The position numbers and the translations under genes were made by a program. DNA of 64,000 nucleotides, taken from the NCBI RefSeq assembly GCF_000512205.2, contig NZ_CP006644.1, forward strand, positions 1,668,520 through 1,732,519, written 5' to 3'. Below the pieces are notes generated by a model. It searched no databases. It was not told the origin of the DNA and worked only from the letters and a program-made list of their open reading frames with translations. How positions within the stretch are numbered: position 1 is the first letter of the stretch; each line of letters begins with the position of its first letter. Shown piece after piece: positions 16,706 through 25,429 of the stretch. The DNA comes from Sphingomonas sanxanigenens DSM 19645 = NX02. GTDB lineage: Bacteria; Pseudomonadota; Alphaproteobacteria; Sphingomonadales; Sphingomonadaceae.

Positions 16706-19084
16706 ATGAAATTCACCACCGCCGGCGCGCTCGTCGCGCTGACTTTCGCTTGCGCGCCTGTCATGGCGCAGACCGTCGAACAGGCGCCGGCGCCCGATGC
16801 TGCCGATGCCGGCGACGCGATCGTCGTCACCGGCACCCGTGAGCGGTCGCGCACGCAGTTCGAGACGATCGCGCCGGTCGATGTGTTGCCTGCGGCGATC
16901 GTCAAGTCGAGCGTCTCGGGCGATCTCACCGACAATCTCGCGCAGCTTCTCCCCTCGTTCAACGTCCAGCGGCTGCCCGCCGCCGACGGCCAGGCCTTCG
17001 TCCGGCCGGCAACGCTGCGCGGCCTCTCGTCCGACCAGACGCTCGTACTGGTCAACGGCAAGCGCTATCACCGTTCTGCGCTGCTCGGCACGCGCGGCGC
17101 GCAGGCGCCCGACCTCGCCAGCATTCCGACCCTGGCGATCAAGCGCATCGAGGTGCTGCGCGACGGCGCGTCCGCGCAATATGGTTCGGATGCGATCGCG
17201 GGCGTGATCAACATCATTCTCGAAGACCAGCCGGGGATGGAAGCGTTCGCGCAATTCTCGCAATATTACGAGGGCGACGGCGAAGAGTATCGCGGCGGCG
17301 CGCGCGGCGGCGTGCCGCTGGGGGACCGCGGCAGCATCGTCTTCACCGCGCAGTACGACCATAGCGATGCGACCTCGCGCACCCGCCAGCGGCCGGACGC
17401 GATCGCCTTTCAGGATGCCAACCCCAATCTCGTCGTGCCCAACCCCGTCCAGCGCTGGGGCCAGCCCGATGAGGAGCGGATCCGCGGCGCCATCGACGCG
17501 CGCTACGAACTGGCGGAGGGCGCGACGCTCTACGCGTTCGGCACCACCCAGTCGGGCGAGGGTGTGACGGACTTCAACTGGCGCAACCCGGTCGGCACCG
17601 GCAGCGTCTACAACCCGAGCAGCGCCTTTCCGGGCTTCTCGTTCAACACGCTGTATCCGGTCGGTTTCACCCCGCGCTTCGGCACCCGCTTCAGCGACCT
17701 GCAGGCCAATGGCGGGGTGCGCGGCGATATCGGCGAGAATTTCAGCTACGATCTGAGCGGGTCGTTCGGCCGCAGCCGCATCGCCTATGAAATGAGCGAG
17801 AGCCTCAATGCCTCGCTGGGGCCGGACAGCCCGACCAGCTTCTATATCGGCGAACTGGAACAGCGCGAGTTCAACCTCAACGCCGATTTCGTCTACCGCC
17901 TGCCGGTCGGCACGGCCGAGCCGATCAACATCGCCTTCGGTGGCGAGCGCCGGCGCGAGACCTATCAGGTGTCGGAGGGCGATCCGGCATCCTACGCGAT
18001 CGGGCCGGGCGCGGCGACTGGGCTTGCCCCCAATTCCAACGGCTTTCCGGGGTTCAGCCCGGATATCGCCGGCACCTTCGCACAGACCAGCTATGCCGGC
18101 TATGTCGACGTCGAGTGGCAGCCGGTGACGATCCTGACGCTCGGCGCCGCGGGCCGGTACGAGGATTTCTCGGCGTTCGGCGACACCTTCAACTACAAGC
18201 TTTCGGCGCGGCTGGAGCCGGTGCGGGGCATCGCGGTGCGCGGTACCTATTCCACCGGTTTCCGCGCGCCGACGCCGGCGCAGCTCAACACGCGCCAGAC
18301 GACGCAGGGCCTCGATACCACCACATTGACCATCTTCAACCAGGGCCGGCTGTCGCCCAGCGATCCGCTTGCCATCGCGTTCGGCGCCAAGCCGCTGACC
18401 CCCGAGGAATCGACCAGCGCCACTGCCGGGCTGACCTTCCAGACCGGCATCGGCTTCAGCGGCAGCATCGATCTCTACCAGATCGACGTCGATGACCGGT
18501 TCAGCCAGTCGCGCACCTTCGCGGTGCCGGCAAGCGTGCCCAACCCGCAGCGTTTCACCTCGATCAGCTATTTCACCAATGATTTCGATACGCGCACGCG
18601 CGGGATCGATGCGGTGCTGAGCTATACCCATCCGCTGGCCGGCGGCCGGGTGAACGCCAGCATCGCCTACAACTACAACCAGACCGAGGTGCGCAGCGGC
18701 ACCACCGCTGCGATCCCCAACGAGACGCAGCGGCGGGTGTTCGAGGATCGACTGCCGCAGCACAATGGCACCGCGACGCTCGGCTATGACATCGGCGGCC
18801 TCTCGCTGCTCGTGCGTGGCCGCTATTACGGGTCGTGGACCGACGTGTCGGGCAATGCCACGGGCGAACTGTTCCAGGATTTCGGCGGCATCGCGCTGTT
18901 CGACGTTGCGGCCTCCTACCGCTTCGACGATCATTTCACGATCCGCGTGGGGGCCGAGAACGTGTTCGATACCTATCCCGACGAAGCGACCAACCAGGCG
19001 GTGCGCGGCCTGATCTATTCGCGCAACGCGCCCTATGACACCGATGGGGGCCAATATTATGTCCGCCTGGGCGTGAATTTCTGA
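16706..19084 (+). CDS. TonB-dependent outer-membrane receptor
   Basis: 792-aa receptor: signal peptide ending at PVMAQ, a TonB-box-like DAIVVTGTR, a plug domain (TLRGLSSDQTLVLVNGKR; VLRDGASAQYGSDAIAGVIN) and a 22-strand-type barrel ending in GVNF. It imports an unknown large or scarce ligand using TonB energy. Its stop codon overlaps the ATG of the next gene (TGATG), so both are translationally coupled and the exported PLP enzyme may act on the receptor's ligand. Closely similar in the plug to the receptor at 30779. Confidence 0.93.
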   Translation: MKFTTAGALVALTFACAPVMAQTVEQAPAPDAADAGDAIVVTGTRERSRTQFETIAPVDVLPAAIVKSSVSGDLTDNLAQLLPSFNVQRLPAADGQAFVRPATLRGLSSDQTLVLVNGKRYHRSALLGTRGAQAPDLASIPTLAIKRIEVLRDGASAQYGSDAIAGVINIILEDQPGMEAFAQFSQYYEGDGEEYRGGARGGVPLGDRGSIVFTAQYDHSDATSRTRQRPDAIAFQDANPNLVVPNPVQRWGQPDEERIRGAIDARYELAEGATLYAFGTTQSGEGVTDFNWRNPVGTGSVYNPSSAFPGFSFNTLYPVGFTPRFGTRFSDLQANGGVRGDIGENFSYDLSGSFGRSRIAYEMSESLNASLGPDSPTSFYIGELEQREFNLNADFVYRLPVGTAEPINIAFGGERRRETYQVSEGDPASYAIGPGAATGLAPNSNGFPGFSPDIAGTFAQTSYAGYVDVEWQPVTILTLGAAGRYEDFSAFGDTFNYKLSARLEPVRGIAVRGTYSTGFRAPTPAQLNTRQTTQGLDTTTLTIFNQGRLSPSDPLAIAFGAKPLTPEESTSATAGLTFQTGIGFSGSIDLYQIDVDDRFSQSRTFAVPASVPNPQRFTSISYFTNDFDTRTRGIDAVLSYTHPLAGGRVNASIAYNYNQTEVRSGTTAAIPNETQRRVFEDRLPQHNGTATLGYDIGGLSLLVRGRYYGSWTDVSGNATGELFQDFGGIALFDVAASYRFDDHFTIRVGAENVFDTYPDEATNQAVRGLIYSRNAPYDTDGGQYYVRLGVNF

Positions 19085-20340
19085 TGGCGCCGCCCGTCGT
19101 CGATCGCCGTACCGTGCTGGCGGGTGCCGCGGCGCTCGCGCTGCCGGCCGGTGCCGCGACGGCTGGCGCCTCCGCCGATGACGACGCCTATTGGCGCGGC
19201 CTCGCCGCCCAATATGACGTGACCCGTGACGTCATCCAGCTCGAGAACGGCAATTGGGGGATGATGGCGCGGCCGGTGCTCGCCGCCTATGAGGCGCATC
19301 TCGCGCGGGTCAATCGCGACACGAGCTATTACACGCGGCGCGGTTTCGGCGCGGACTGGATGGCGGCGCGCGCGGCGCTGGCGGCGGAACTGCGTGTGCC
19401 GGCCGACGAGATCGCCTTCACCCGCAACGCCACCGAGGCGCTCAAGGCGCTGATCCTCGGCTATAACCGCATCGAACGCGGCGATGCGGTGCTTTACGCC
19501 GATCTCGATTATGACAGCATGCAGGCCTGCATGGAAAGCCTCGCGAAGCGGCACGGCGCCCGGGTCGTCCGCATCGCATTGCCCGAGCCGGCGTCGCGCG
19601 AGTCGTTGATCGCCGCTTACACGCAGGCATTCGACGCCAATCCGCGGTTGCGGCTGGTGTTGCTGACCCATCTCAGCCACCGCACCGGGCTGGTGCTGCC
19701 GGTGCGCGAAATCGCCGCGCTGGCGCGGGCGCGGGGGATCGATGCGATCGTCGACGCGGCGCACAGCTGGTGCCAGATCGAGACATCGCTGGCCGATCTC
19801 GATTGCGATTTCGTCGGCCTGAACTGCCACAAATGGCTGGGCGCGCCGCTGGGCGTCGGCGCGATCCACATCCGCAAGGCGGCGCTCGGCCGCATCGATT
19901 ATGATCCGGCGAACCTCGAGGGCGACCGCGACACGGTGATGGCGCGCATCCACACCGGCACGAGCGATTTCGCTGCGATCCTCAGCGTGCCGGCGGCGCT
20001 GGCGTTCCAGCAGGCGATCGGTGCCGAGCGCCGCGCGGCGCGGTTGCGCGCGCTGCGCGATCGCTGGGTGGGCCAGGTGCGGGATGTCCCCGGGATCGAG
20101 GTGCTGACGCCCGACGATCCGGCGCTGCACGGCGGCATCACCGCGTTCCGCCTCACCGGGCAGACGAGTGACGAAGCCAATGGCGCGCTGGCCAAGCGAT
20201 TGCTCGATCGCCACCGCATCTTCACCGTCGCGCGCGATGGCGTGGCGAAGGGCGCTTGCGTGCGGGTGACGCCGGCGCTGTTCACGACGATGGCGGAAGT
20301 GGACCGGCTGGCGGCGGTGTTGAAGGCGGAAGTGGCGTAG
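19084..20340 (+). CDS. Tat-exported class V aminotransferase-fold PLP enzyme (isopenicillin N epimerase-like)
   Basis: 418-aa fold-type I PLP enzyme of the class V/isopenicillin N epimerase-like group. PLP-binding residues are visible: Lys250 in LNCHKWLGAPLG (Schiff base), Asp224 and His227 in VDAAHSW. The N-terminus DRRTVLAGAAALALPAGA is a typical twin-arginine signal, implying export of the folded, PLP-loaded enzyme to the periplasm. Members include epimerases, lyases and desulfurases; the actual reaction is not predictable. Start overlaps the receptor stop by one base (TGATG). Confidence 0.87.
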   Translation: MAPPVVDRRTVLAGAAALALPAGAATAGASADDDAYWRGLAAQYDVTRDVIQLENGNWGMMARPVLAAYEAHLARVNRDTSYYTRRGFGADWMAARAALAAELRVPADEIAFTRNATEALKALILGYNRIERGDAVLYADLDYDSMQACMESLAKRHGARVVRIALPEPASRESLIAAYTQAFDANPRLRLVLLTHLSHRTGLVLPVREIAALARARGIDAIVDAAHSWCQIETSLADLDCDFVGLNCHKWLGAPLGVGAIHIRKAALGRIDYDPANLEGDRDTVMARIHTGTSDFAAILSVPAALAFQQAIGAERRAARLRALRDRWVGQVRDVPGIEVLTPDDPALHGGITAFRLTGQTSDEANGALAKRLLDRHRIFTVARDGVAKGACVRVTPALFTTMAEVDRLAAVLKAEVA

Positions 20341-20354
20341 GGCGGCTGGTTTTC

Positions 20355-20381
20355 CCTCCCCGACGCGCAGCGTCGGGGAGG
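20355..20381. terminator. Bidirectional hairpin terminator
   Basis: A perfect 12-bp stem (20355-20366 with 20370-20381) around a 3-nt loop GCA, in the 49-bp gap between two convergent genes. No U-run follows on either strand, so termination strength is uncertain. It belongs to the C/G-rich hairpin family seen elsewhere here. Confidence 0.7.
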
Positions 20382-20389
20382 ACAATGGC

Positions 20390-21001
20390 TTACAGATCTA
20401 TCCCGTTCTGCGCGCGCACGCCGGCGCGAAAGGCATGTTTTTCGTCCTTGATCACGCTCACCGTATCCGCCGCCGCGATCAGCGCATCGTCGGCGGCGCG
20501 ACCGGTGATGACGACGTGCTGCATCGCCGGGCGGGCGAGGATCGGCGGGAGGATCTCGTCGAGTGCGAGATAGCGGTAGCGGATCAGATAGGTCAACTCA
20601 TCGAGGACGACGAGGTGGATGGCAGGATCGGCGAGTGCGGCGCGGGCCTTGTCCCAGCCGGCGCGGGCGGAGGCGATGTCGCGTTCGCGGTTCTGGGTTT
20701 CCCAGGTGAAGCCTTCGCCGCATTTCTCCCAGATGACATCCGGGTGGTTGGCGAAGAAGGCATGCTCGCCCACGTCCATCGCGCCCTTGATGAACTGGAA
20801 CACCGCCGCCTTGCGGCCATGGCCCAACGTGCGCGCGACCATGCCGAAGGCGCTGGAAGACTTGCCCTTGCCGTTGCCGGTGAGGACCAGCAGCAGCCCC
20901 TTGTCGATCTGCGCCGCGGCGATGCGCGCATCGACCACTTGCTTGTGCTTCACCGCGCGGGCTTTGTGCCGGGTCTCGCGGTCGTCGGTTTCGGTGGTCA
21001 C
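20390..21001 (-). CDS. cobO: Cob(I)yrinic acid a,c-diamide adenosyltransferase
   Basis: CobO/BtuR-type ATP:corrinoid adenosyltransferase (203 aa), which adds the 5'-deoxyadenosyl group to reduced corrinoids in cobalamin synthesis or salvage. The P-loop GNGKGKSS is at residues 42-49; VVLDELTYL and the terminal FRAGVRAQNGIDL region are typical. GTG 21001 is chosen because GGGAGGAC precedes it; an open frame continues to 21082 without family similarity. Downstream of the DUF4198 and EF-hand genes on the same strand (87-nt gap). No cobalamin riboswitch was recognised in that gap, which is too short for one. Confidence 0.92.
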   Translation of the reverse strand: MTTETDDRETRHKARAVKHKQVVDARIAAAQIDKGLLLVLTGNGKGKSSSAFGMVARTLGHGRKAAVFQFIKGAMDVGEHAFFANHPDVIWEKCGEGFTWETQNRERDIASARAGWDKARAALADPAIHLVVLDELTYLIRYRYLALDEILPPILARPAMQHVVITGRAADDALIAAADTVSVIKDEKHAFRAGVRAQNGIDL

Positions 21002-21088
21002 GCTCTTGGTCCTCCCGAGCCCGATTAGGTTCGGCGGGGAGGGCGCGCAAGCCGGCACGGCAGCGTGCCGCGCCGGCTGCACTTCGGC

Positions 21089-21592
21089 TTATTGTTCGCT
21101 CTTCTCGCGCTGCTCGCGTTGCGCAGTGCGGCGGGCCGCGGTGGCGGCCACGTCGGCCGCAGTGATCGTGCCGTCCTTGTCGGCATCCTGTTCGGCGAAG
21201 CTGCGTTCGGCGATCGCGTCATATTCGGCGCGGTCGATCTTGCCGTCCTTGCTGGTGTCGATGACGCCGAAGCGCACGCGCGTCTGGCGGATCTGGCGCT
21301 GGCGCGCCTCGGCCTTCTTCTCCTCGCCGCGATCGAAGCTGGCGAGTTCGCGTTCGAGCCGGTCCGAATATTCGGCGACATATTCCGCTTCGGTGATCGT
21401 GCCGTCGCCATCGGCGTCGGTCGCCTTGAAGCGTGCATCGCGGCCGGCATCATATTCGGTGCGGGTCAGGCTACCGTTCTTGTCGGCATCATAGGCGGCG
21501 ACGAAGGCGTTGCCGGCGTGCTGGGCGAAGGCGGGCGTTGCGGCGGCACCGGCGGCGAGCAGGCCGGTGGCGAGGATGATGCGCAGGGTCAT
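21089..21592 (-). CDS. Exported EF-hand calcium-binding protein
   Basis: 167-aa protein with a signal peptide ending at TPAFA and four EF-hand loops: DADKNGSLTRTE, DADGDGTITEAE, DTSKDGKIDRAE and DADKDGTITAAD. Each has acidic residues at loop positions 1, 3, 5 and 12 or similar, so Ca2+ (or another divalent cation) binding is likely. The two loop pairs are separated by a charged helical linker. It starts 14 nt after the DUF4198 stop and is probably co-transcribed, suggesting a periplasmic metal-handling or sensing role in an iron-regulated operon. Confidence 0.88.
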   Translation of the reverse strand: MTLRIILATGLLAAGAAATPAFAQHAGNAFVAAYDADKNGSLTRTEYDAGRDARFKATDADGDGTITEAEYVAEYSDRLERELASFDRGEEKKAEARQRQIRQTRVRFGVIDTSKDGKIDRAEYDAIAERSFAEQDADKDGTITAADVAATAARRTAQREQREKSEQ

Positions 21593-21606
21593 GGGCTGAT
21601 CTCCGT

Positions 21607-22395
21607 TCAGGCGGCGTCGAAGGCGAGGGTGTAGGTGTAGCTGCGATAGGGCGTCTCGCTGCCCGCTGGTGCCGTCGTCCGATGGCGGACGAGGATCAGA
21701 TAGAGGCCGGCATCCCTGGGCCGCAGTGCGAAGCTGCCGTCGGCACCGCTGTCGATCTGCGCGGCGACCTTCTGCCCGTCATAATTGCCCGCCGCGCGGA
21801 ACATTGTGATGCGGGTGCCGGCGAGCGGCTTGCCGTCGAACAGCAGGCGGAAGCGGGCATCGGTGCCGCTGGCGATCTCGGCCGGATGGGTGATCGGCTC
21901 GATCTCAAGCGCGGTGCCGACAGGCTTGAGCGCGCCACGCGTCGCCTGGCCGCGGGTGACGAAGGCTTCGGCGCGCGTGGTGCTCTGCACGTCCACCTCG
22001 CGCGCGCCGACGGGCGGATTGCCGTCCTCGCCGCGCATCAGCCACTGCCCGTTCGCTTCGAACATCTTGCCCTTGCGGCCGAGCCGCTGGCCGGTGGTCA
22101 GACGATAGGTGCCCTCTGTCTTGAGGTCCGCCTCGAAGATCGAAAGGTCGCGCAGATAGGTGGCGGGGCCGACGCTGCCCTTGCGGCCATCCGGCCCGAC
22201 CAGATGGAAGGGCGCGTCGCGCATCGCGACTTCGGGCACGAACGCATCCTCGCCGAACGAGGATTGCAAGGTGACATGGTCGGCGCGGCCCACGTCGAAC
22301 GCGGTCGGCAGCAGATAGGGCATGTGTGCCTGCGCACCGGCGCCGATCAGCAGCGCCGCCGCGGTGCCGACAGCCGCCCAGGAACGAAATCGCAT
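21607..22395 (-). CDS. Periplasmic DUF4198 domain protein
   Basis: 262-aa exported protein (signal peptide ending near GAQA, mature start HMPYLLPTAF). The mature His near the new N-terminus, Ig-like beta strands and a C-terminal RDAGLYLILVRHR region are typical of DUF4198 proteins, which are often coded beside TonB-dependent receptors and metal-uptake genes. A role in periplasmic metal binding is inferred from context only. Divergent from the TonB receptor with a Fur-like site between; followed by the EF-hand gene. Confidence 0.82.
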   Translation of the reverse strand: MRFRSWAAVGTAAALLIGAGAQAHMPYLLPTAFDVGRADHVTLQSSFGEDAFVPEVAMRDAPFHLVGPDGRKGSVGPATYLRDLSIFEADLKTEGTYRLTTGQRLGRKGKMFEANGQWLMRGEDGNPPVGAREVDVQSTTRAEAFVTRGQATRGALKPVGTALEIEPITHPAEIASGTDARFRLLFDGKPLAGTRITMFRAAGNYDGQKVAAQIDSGADGSFALRPRDAGLYLILVRHRTTAPAGSETPYRSYTYTLAFDAA

Positions 22396-22434
22396 CGTTG
22401 GTCCCCCGTGATTGATGGGTGGCAGCTATAGCTG

Positions 22435-22464
22435 TTGAGACTCACTTGCAATATCATTTTCATT
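22435..22464. promoter_or_regulatory. Fur-box-like operator between divergent genes
   Basis: An AT-rich island in GC-rich DNA: TTGCAATATCATTTTCATT at 22446-22464, preceded by TTGAGACTCAC. On the minus strand it reads AATGAAAATGATATTGCAA, close to the 6-1-6 NAT pattern of Fur boxes. It lies 40 bp from the DUF4198 start and 62 bp from the receptor start, so one site could repress both under iron repletion. Confidence 0.6.
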
Positions 22465-22526
22465 CGGTATGTCCGCTTTCACGCGGTTCGCCGCGACAAT
22501 CGACATTGCGAATTCCGGGGGATCGA

Positions 22527-24641
22527 ATGAAAAAGACGACGGGTCTGCTGTGCGGCGTTGCGCTGCTGTTCGTGCCGGGGGTGGCGCTGGCGCAGGCGAG
22601 CGGCGCGCCGCAACCGGCGGCCGACGCGCAGGCGAAGAAGGACGAGGAGGCCGATGGCGCCGAAACCATCCTGACGCTCGATCGCCTCGTGGTCTCGGCG
22701 GGCGCCGACAAGGTCGCGATCGATACCCCACAGGCGGTGACCGCGCTGGACCAGGAGGATATCGACCGGACCCAGGCAACGACGATCGGCGAACTGCTGG
22801 AGGGAATTCCCGGCGTCAGCGTGCAGGGCGGCGTCAGCGCGCTGGGTCAGGGGTTCAACATCCGCGGCCTCGGCACCGGCCTTGCCGATTCCGACAGCCG
22901 CATCCTGATGACGGTCGATGGCGTCACCAAATTCTTCGAGCAATACCGTATGGGCGCGTTCTTCAGCGAGCCCGAACTCTACAAGCGCGTCGAGGTCCTG
23001 CGCGGCCCAGCGTCGTCGACGCTATACGGCGCCGGTGTGCTCGCGGGCGTGGTCAACTTCACCACCAAGGATGCGTCGGATTTCCTGTCGGACGGCGATC
23101 GCATCGCGGTGCGGCTGAAGGGCAGCACCGAAACCAATGCCGAGGGCCATCTGTTGTCGGGCATCGTCGCGACCGAGCCGGTCGCGGGCGTCGAACTGCT
23201 CGGCAGCTATAATTATCGCCGTTCGGAAAATTATGAGGACGGCCATGGCGACGAGGTGAACCCGTCCAACGCGCTGTCTGACAGCTGGCTGGTCAAGGCG
23301 CGCGTCTCGATCGGCGGCAACCGCAAGCATGCGATCTGGGCATCGTATCAGGACTGGATCAGCGACAGCGCACAGATCTACGATCAGGCCGGGGCGCTCG
23401 CGGTGCTGCCGGTGCGCCGCCGCGTCCACGACAAGACGGGCGTGCTCGGCTACGTCAATGATTTCGGCGGCAGCAAGCTCTTCAACGTCGAGGCGCAGGT
23501 CTCCTATGCAGACTCGGTCATCCACCAGACCGAGACCGCGTTCCTCGGTGCGCTCGACTATTCCGAATTCTCCTATGAGACCAAGCAGGCGCGGTTGCAG
23601 AACACGTCCAACCTCGAACTGGGCGGCGACTGGAACCTCGTCTTCATCCTCGGCGGCCAGTGGAGCGAGCAGAAGCGCCGCAACCCTCGCAAGAGCGCGA
23701 CCACCGGCGTGATCGCGCCGGGTGCCGCGACCCACCCCGAAGGCGACATGACGAAGTACGGCCTCTACGCGCAGGCCGAACTGATGTGGTCGGACAAGCT
23801 GACGATCATCCCCGGCGCGCGCATCGACTGGACCGACATGAAACCGGGCAACGCGATCGTGAACGGGGTGGAGACGGTGATCCCCGGCGCGCGCGCGGTG
23901 CACAACAATGGTGTCTCGCCCAAGCTGGCGGCGATCTACGCGCTGACCGACTGGGTTTCGGTGTTCGGCTCGATCGCGCACACCGTGCGCATGCCCGTGC
24001 TCGACGAGCTTTACAGCCGCACCAGCGCCACCGCGGCCAATGTGGCGCTCGATCTGAAACCCGAGAAGTCGGACAATTACGAGCTTGGCTTCACCCTGTC
24101 GTTCGACGGCATCGCCTCTCCCCGCGATCGCTTCCGGCTGAAGACCACCGCCTTCCGCAACAATGTGAAGGATCTCATCACCCGCGGCACCGCGACCTCG
24201 CCCTATTTCATCAATGTCGGCGAATCGCGTTTCGAGGGCATCGAGGTGGAGGCCGAATATGGCCTGCGCGGCTTCTTCGCGCGCGGCAGCCTGGCGATCA
24301 TCGACGGCAAGGATCGGCTGAACGACCTTTATCTGAACACGATCCCCGCCAACCAGTATAATCTGACGCTGGGTTATGCCGATCCGGTCAGCGGGCTTTC
24401 GGGCGGCTGGCGTGGCGAGTTTGCCGAGAAGCAGGACAAGGTGACGACCGCCGCGCTCGCCACGCCGGGCTATTCGGTCCACGACCTGTTCTTCGCGTTC
24501 AAGCCGCAGCGCGGCGCCGCCAGAGGCTTCGAGTTCCGCATCGGCGCGGAGAACCTGTTCGACAAGTATTTCGAACGGCACCTCTCGTCGCTGCCGGCGC
24601 AAGGGCGCACCTTCCGTTTCACCGTCGCCGCCGGCTTCTGA
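22527..24641 (+). CDS. TonB-dependent receptor, haem/haemoprotein-receptor-like
   Basis: 704-aa receptor with signal peptide ending at GVALAQ. The plug begins LDRLVVSAGADK and contains IRGLGTG, MTVDGVTKFF and VEVLRGPASSTLYGAGVLAG, a pattern like the haemoglobin/transferrin/lactoferrin receptor family. In the barrel, VRMPVLDELY corresponds to the FRAP-like region and NVALDLKPEKSDNYELG to the NPxL-like region of haem receptors. Barrel ends in VAAGF. With the Fur-like site and a dedicated TonB gene, iron or haem uptake is the best guess; cobalt or corrinoid uptake is an alternative given cobO nearby. Confidence 0.88.
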   Translation: MKKTTGLLCGVALLFVPGVALAQASGAPQPAADAQAKKDEEADGAETILTLDRLVVSAGADKVAIDTPQAVTALDQEDIDRTQATTIGELLEGIPGVSVQGGVSALGQGFNIRGLGTGLADSDSRILMTVDGVTKFFEQYRMGAFFSEPELYKRVEVLRGPASSTLYGAGVLAGVVNFTTKDASDFLSDGDRIAVRLKGSTETNAEGHLLSGIVATEPVAGVELLGSYNYRRSENYEDGHGDEVNPSNALSDSWLVKARVSIGGNRKHAIWASYQDWISDSAQIYDQAGALAVLPVRRRVHDKTGVLGYVNDFGGSKLFNVEAQVSYADSVIHQTETAFLGALDYSEFSYETKQARLQNTSNLELGGDWNLVFILGGQWSEQKRRNPRKSATTGVIAPGAATHPEGDMTKYGLYAQAELMWSDKLTIIPGARIDWTDMKPGNAIVNGVETVIPGARAVHNNGVSPKLAAIYALTDWVSVFGSIAHTVRMPVLDELYSRTSATAANVALDLKPEKSDNYELGFTLSFDGIASPRDRFRLKTTAFRNNVKDLITRGTATSPYFINVGESRFEGIEVEAEYGLRGFFARGSLAIIDGKDRLNDLYLNTIPANQYNLTLGYADPVSGLSGGWRGEFAEKQDKVTTAALATPGYSVHDLFFAFKPQRGAARGFEFRIGAENLFDKYFERHLSSLPAQGRTFRFTVAAGF

Positions 24642-24652
24642 CGACCCGCACG

Positions 24653-25417
24653 ATGCAACCCGCTTCCCGCACGGTCGCGGCGGCGCTCTCGCTGGCGATG
24701 ACGGCGGCGACCTTCGCCGGCCTGATCACCATCGGGCTCGCCTCGACCGTGCGGAAGCCGCATCGCGAGCGTGCGCTGACCGTTCTCGATCTCGCGGCTC
24801 TCAAGGGCAGCGAGACGGCGGATGCGGATGCGCCCGCCGAGGCGATGCCGCAGCCTCCCGTCGAAGCGACCCCGCCGGTCGAGCCGCCGCCGCCGCCGCC
24901 GCCGCCGGTACCGACCCAGGCACCGCTGCCGATCGTGCCGATGCCGGCGCGCGCGGTGCCGGTTGTGGTCGCGCTGCCGCCGCCTGTCGCCGCAGCGCCT
25001 TCCCCCGCACGTGCACAGGCGCCGGCTGCGCCTGCCGCTCCCGCACCTGCGGTTCGACGGCGCGATGCGGCGGCATCGCAGCGCGAGGGGGTGCGCGACG
25101 GGATGGATGTCGACGCGCCACCGGGAAACAGCCGGGCCTATGCCGCCCGCGTGCGATCCTGGCTGCTCGCGCACCAGGTCTATCCGCGTTACGCGCGGAT
25201 GCGGCGGCTGGAGGGCAGCGTCGGCGTGCGCTTCGTGCTCGATCGCAGCGGCAGGCTGATCGAAGGCGCGCTGACCGGCACGTCGGGGCAGGCAACGCTC
25301 GATACCGAAGGGGCGGCGATGCTGCGCCGTGCTTCACCCTATCCGGCGGCGCCAGCCGAAGTGCCGGGGGAACGCATCACCTTCAACGTCGCGATCGATT
25401 TCCGCCTTCGCGATTGA
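24653..25417 (+). CDS. tonB: TonB-family energy transducer
   Basis: 254-aa protein with one N-terminal membrane helix (about residues 8-30), a long Pro/Ala-rich periplasmic spacer and a C-terminal TonB domain (ARVRSWLLAHQVYPRYARM; VGVRFVLDRSGRL; about residues 165-254). It transmits proton-motive force from ExbBD to outer-membrane receptors. It starts 11 nt after the receptor stop and is presumably dedicated to it; exbB/exbD are not in the window. Confidence 0.9.
   Translation: MQPASRTVAAALSLAMTAATFAGLITIGLASTVRKPHRERALTVLDLAALKGSETADADAPAEAMPQPPVEATPPVEPPPPPPPPVPTQAPLPIVPMPARAVPVVVALPPPVAAAPSPARAQAPAAPAAPAPAVRRRDAAASQREGVRDGMDVDAPPGNSRAYAARVRSWLLAHQVYPRYARMRRLEGSVGVRFVLDRSGRLIEGALTGTSGQATLDTEGAAMLRRASPYPAAPAEVPGERITFNVAIDFRLRD
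24884..24907 (+). repeat. (CCG)8 trinucleotide repeat
   Basis: Eight perfect CCG units encode a run of Pro in the TonB spacer. Slippage would change spacer length without a frameshift. Confidence 0.85.
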
Positions 25418-25429
25418 AACCCGGGCCGG

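Noticed and set aside
16310-19054. Very long minus-strand frame (over 900 codons) opposite the TonB receptor
   Set aside because: Antisense shadow in high-GC DNA: Arg/Asp/Ala-biased composition, no domains; the plus-strand receptor is unmistakable.
20341-20389. Cobalamin riboswitch near cobO
   Set aside because: The gap contains only a simple 12-bp hairpin, far too short for a B12 riboswitch, and lies downstream of cobO.
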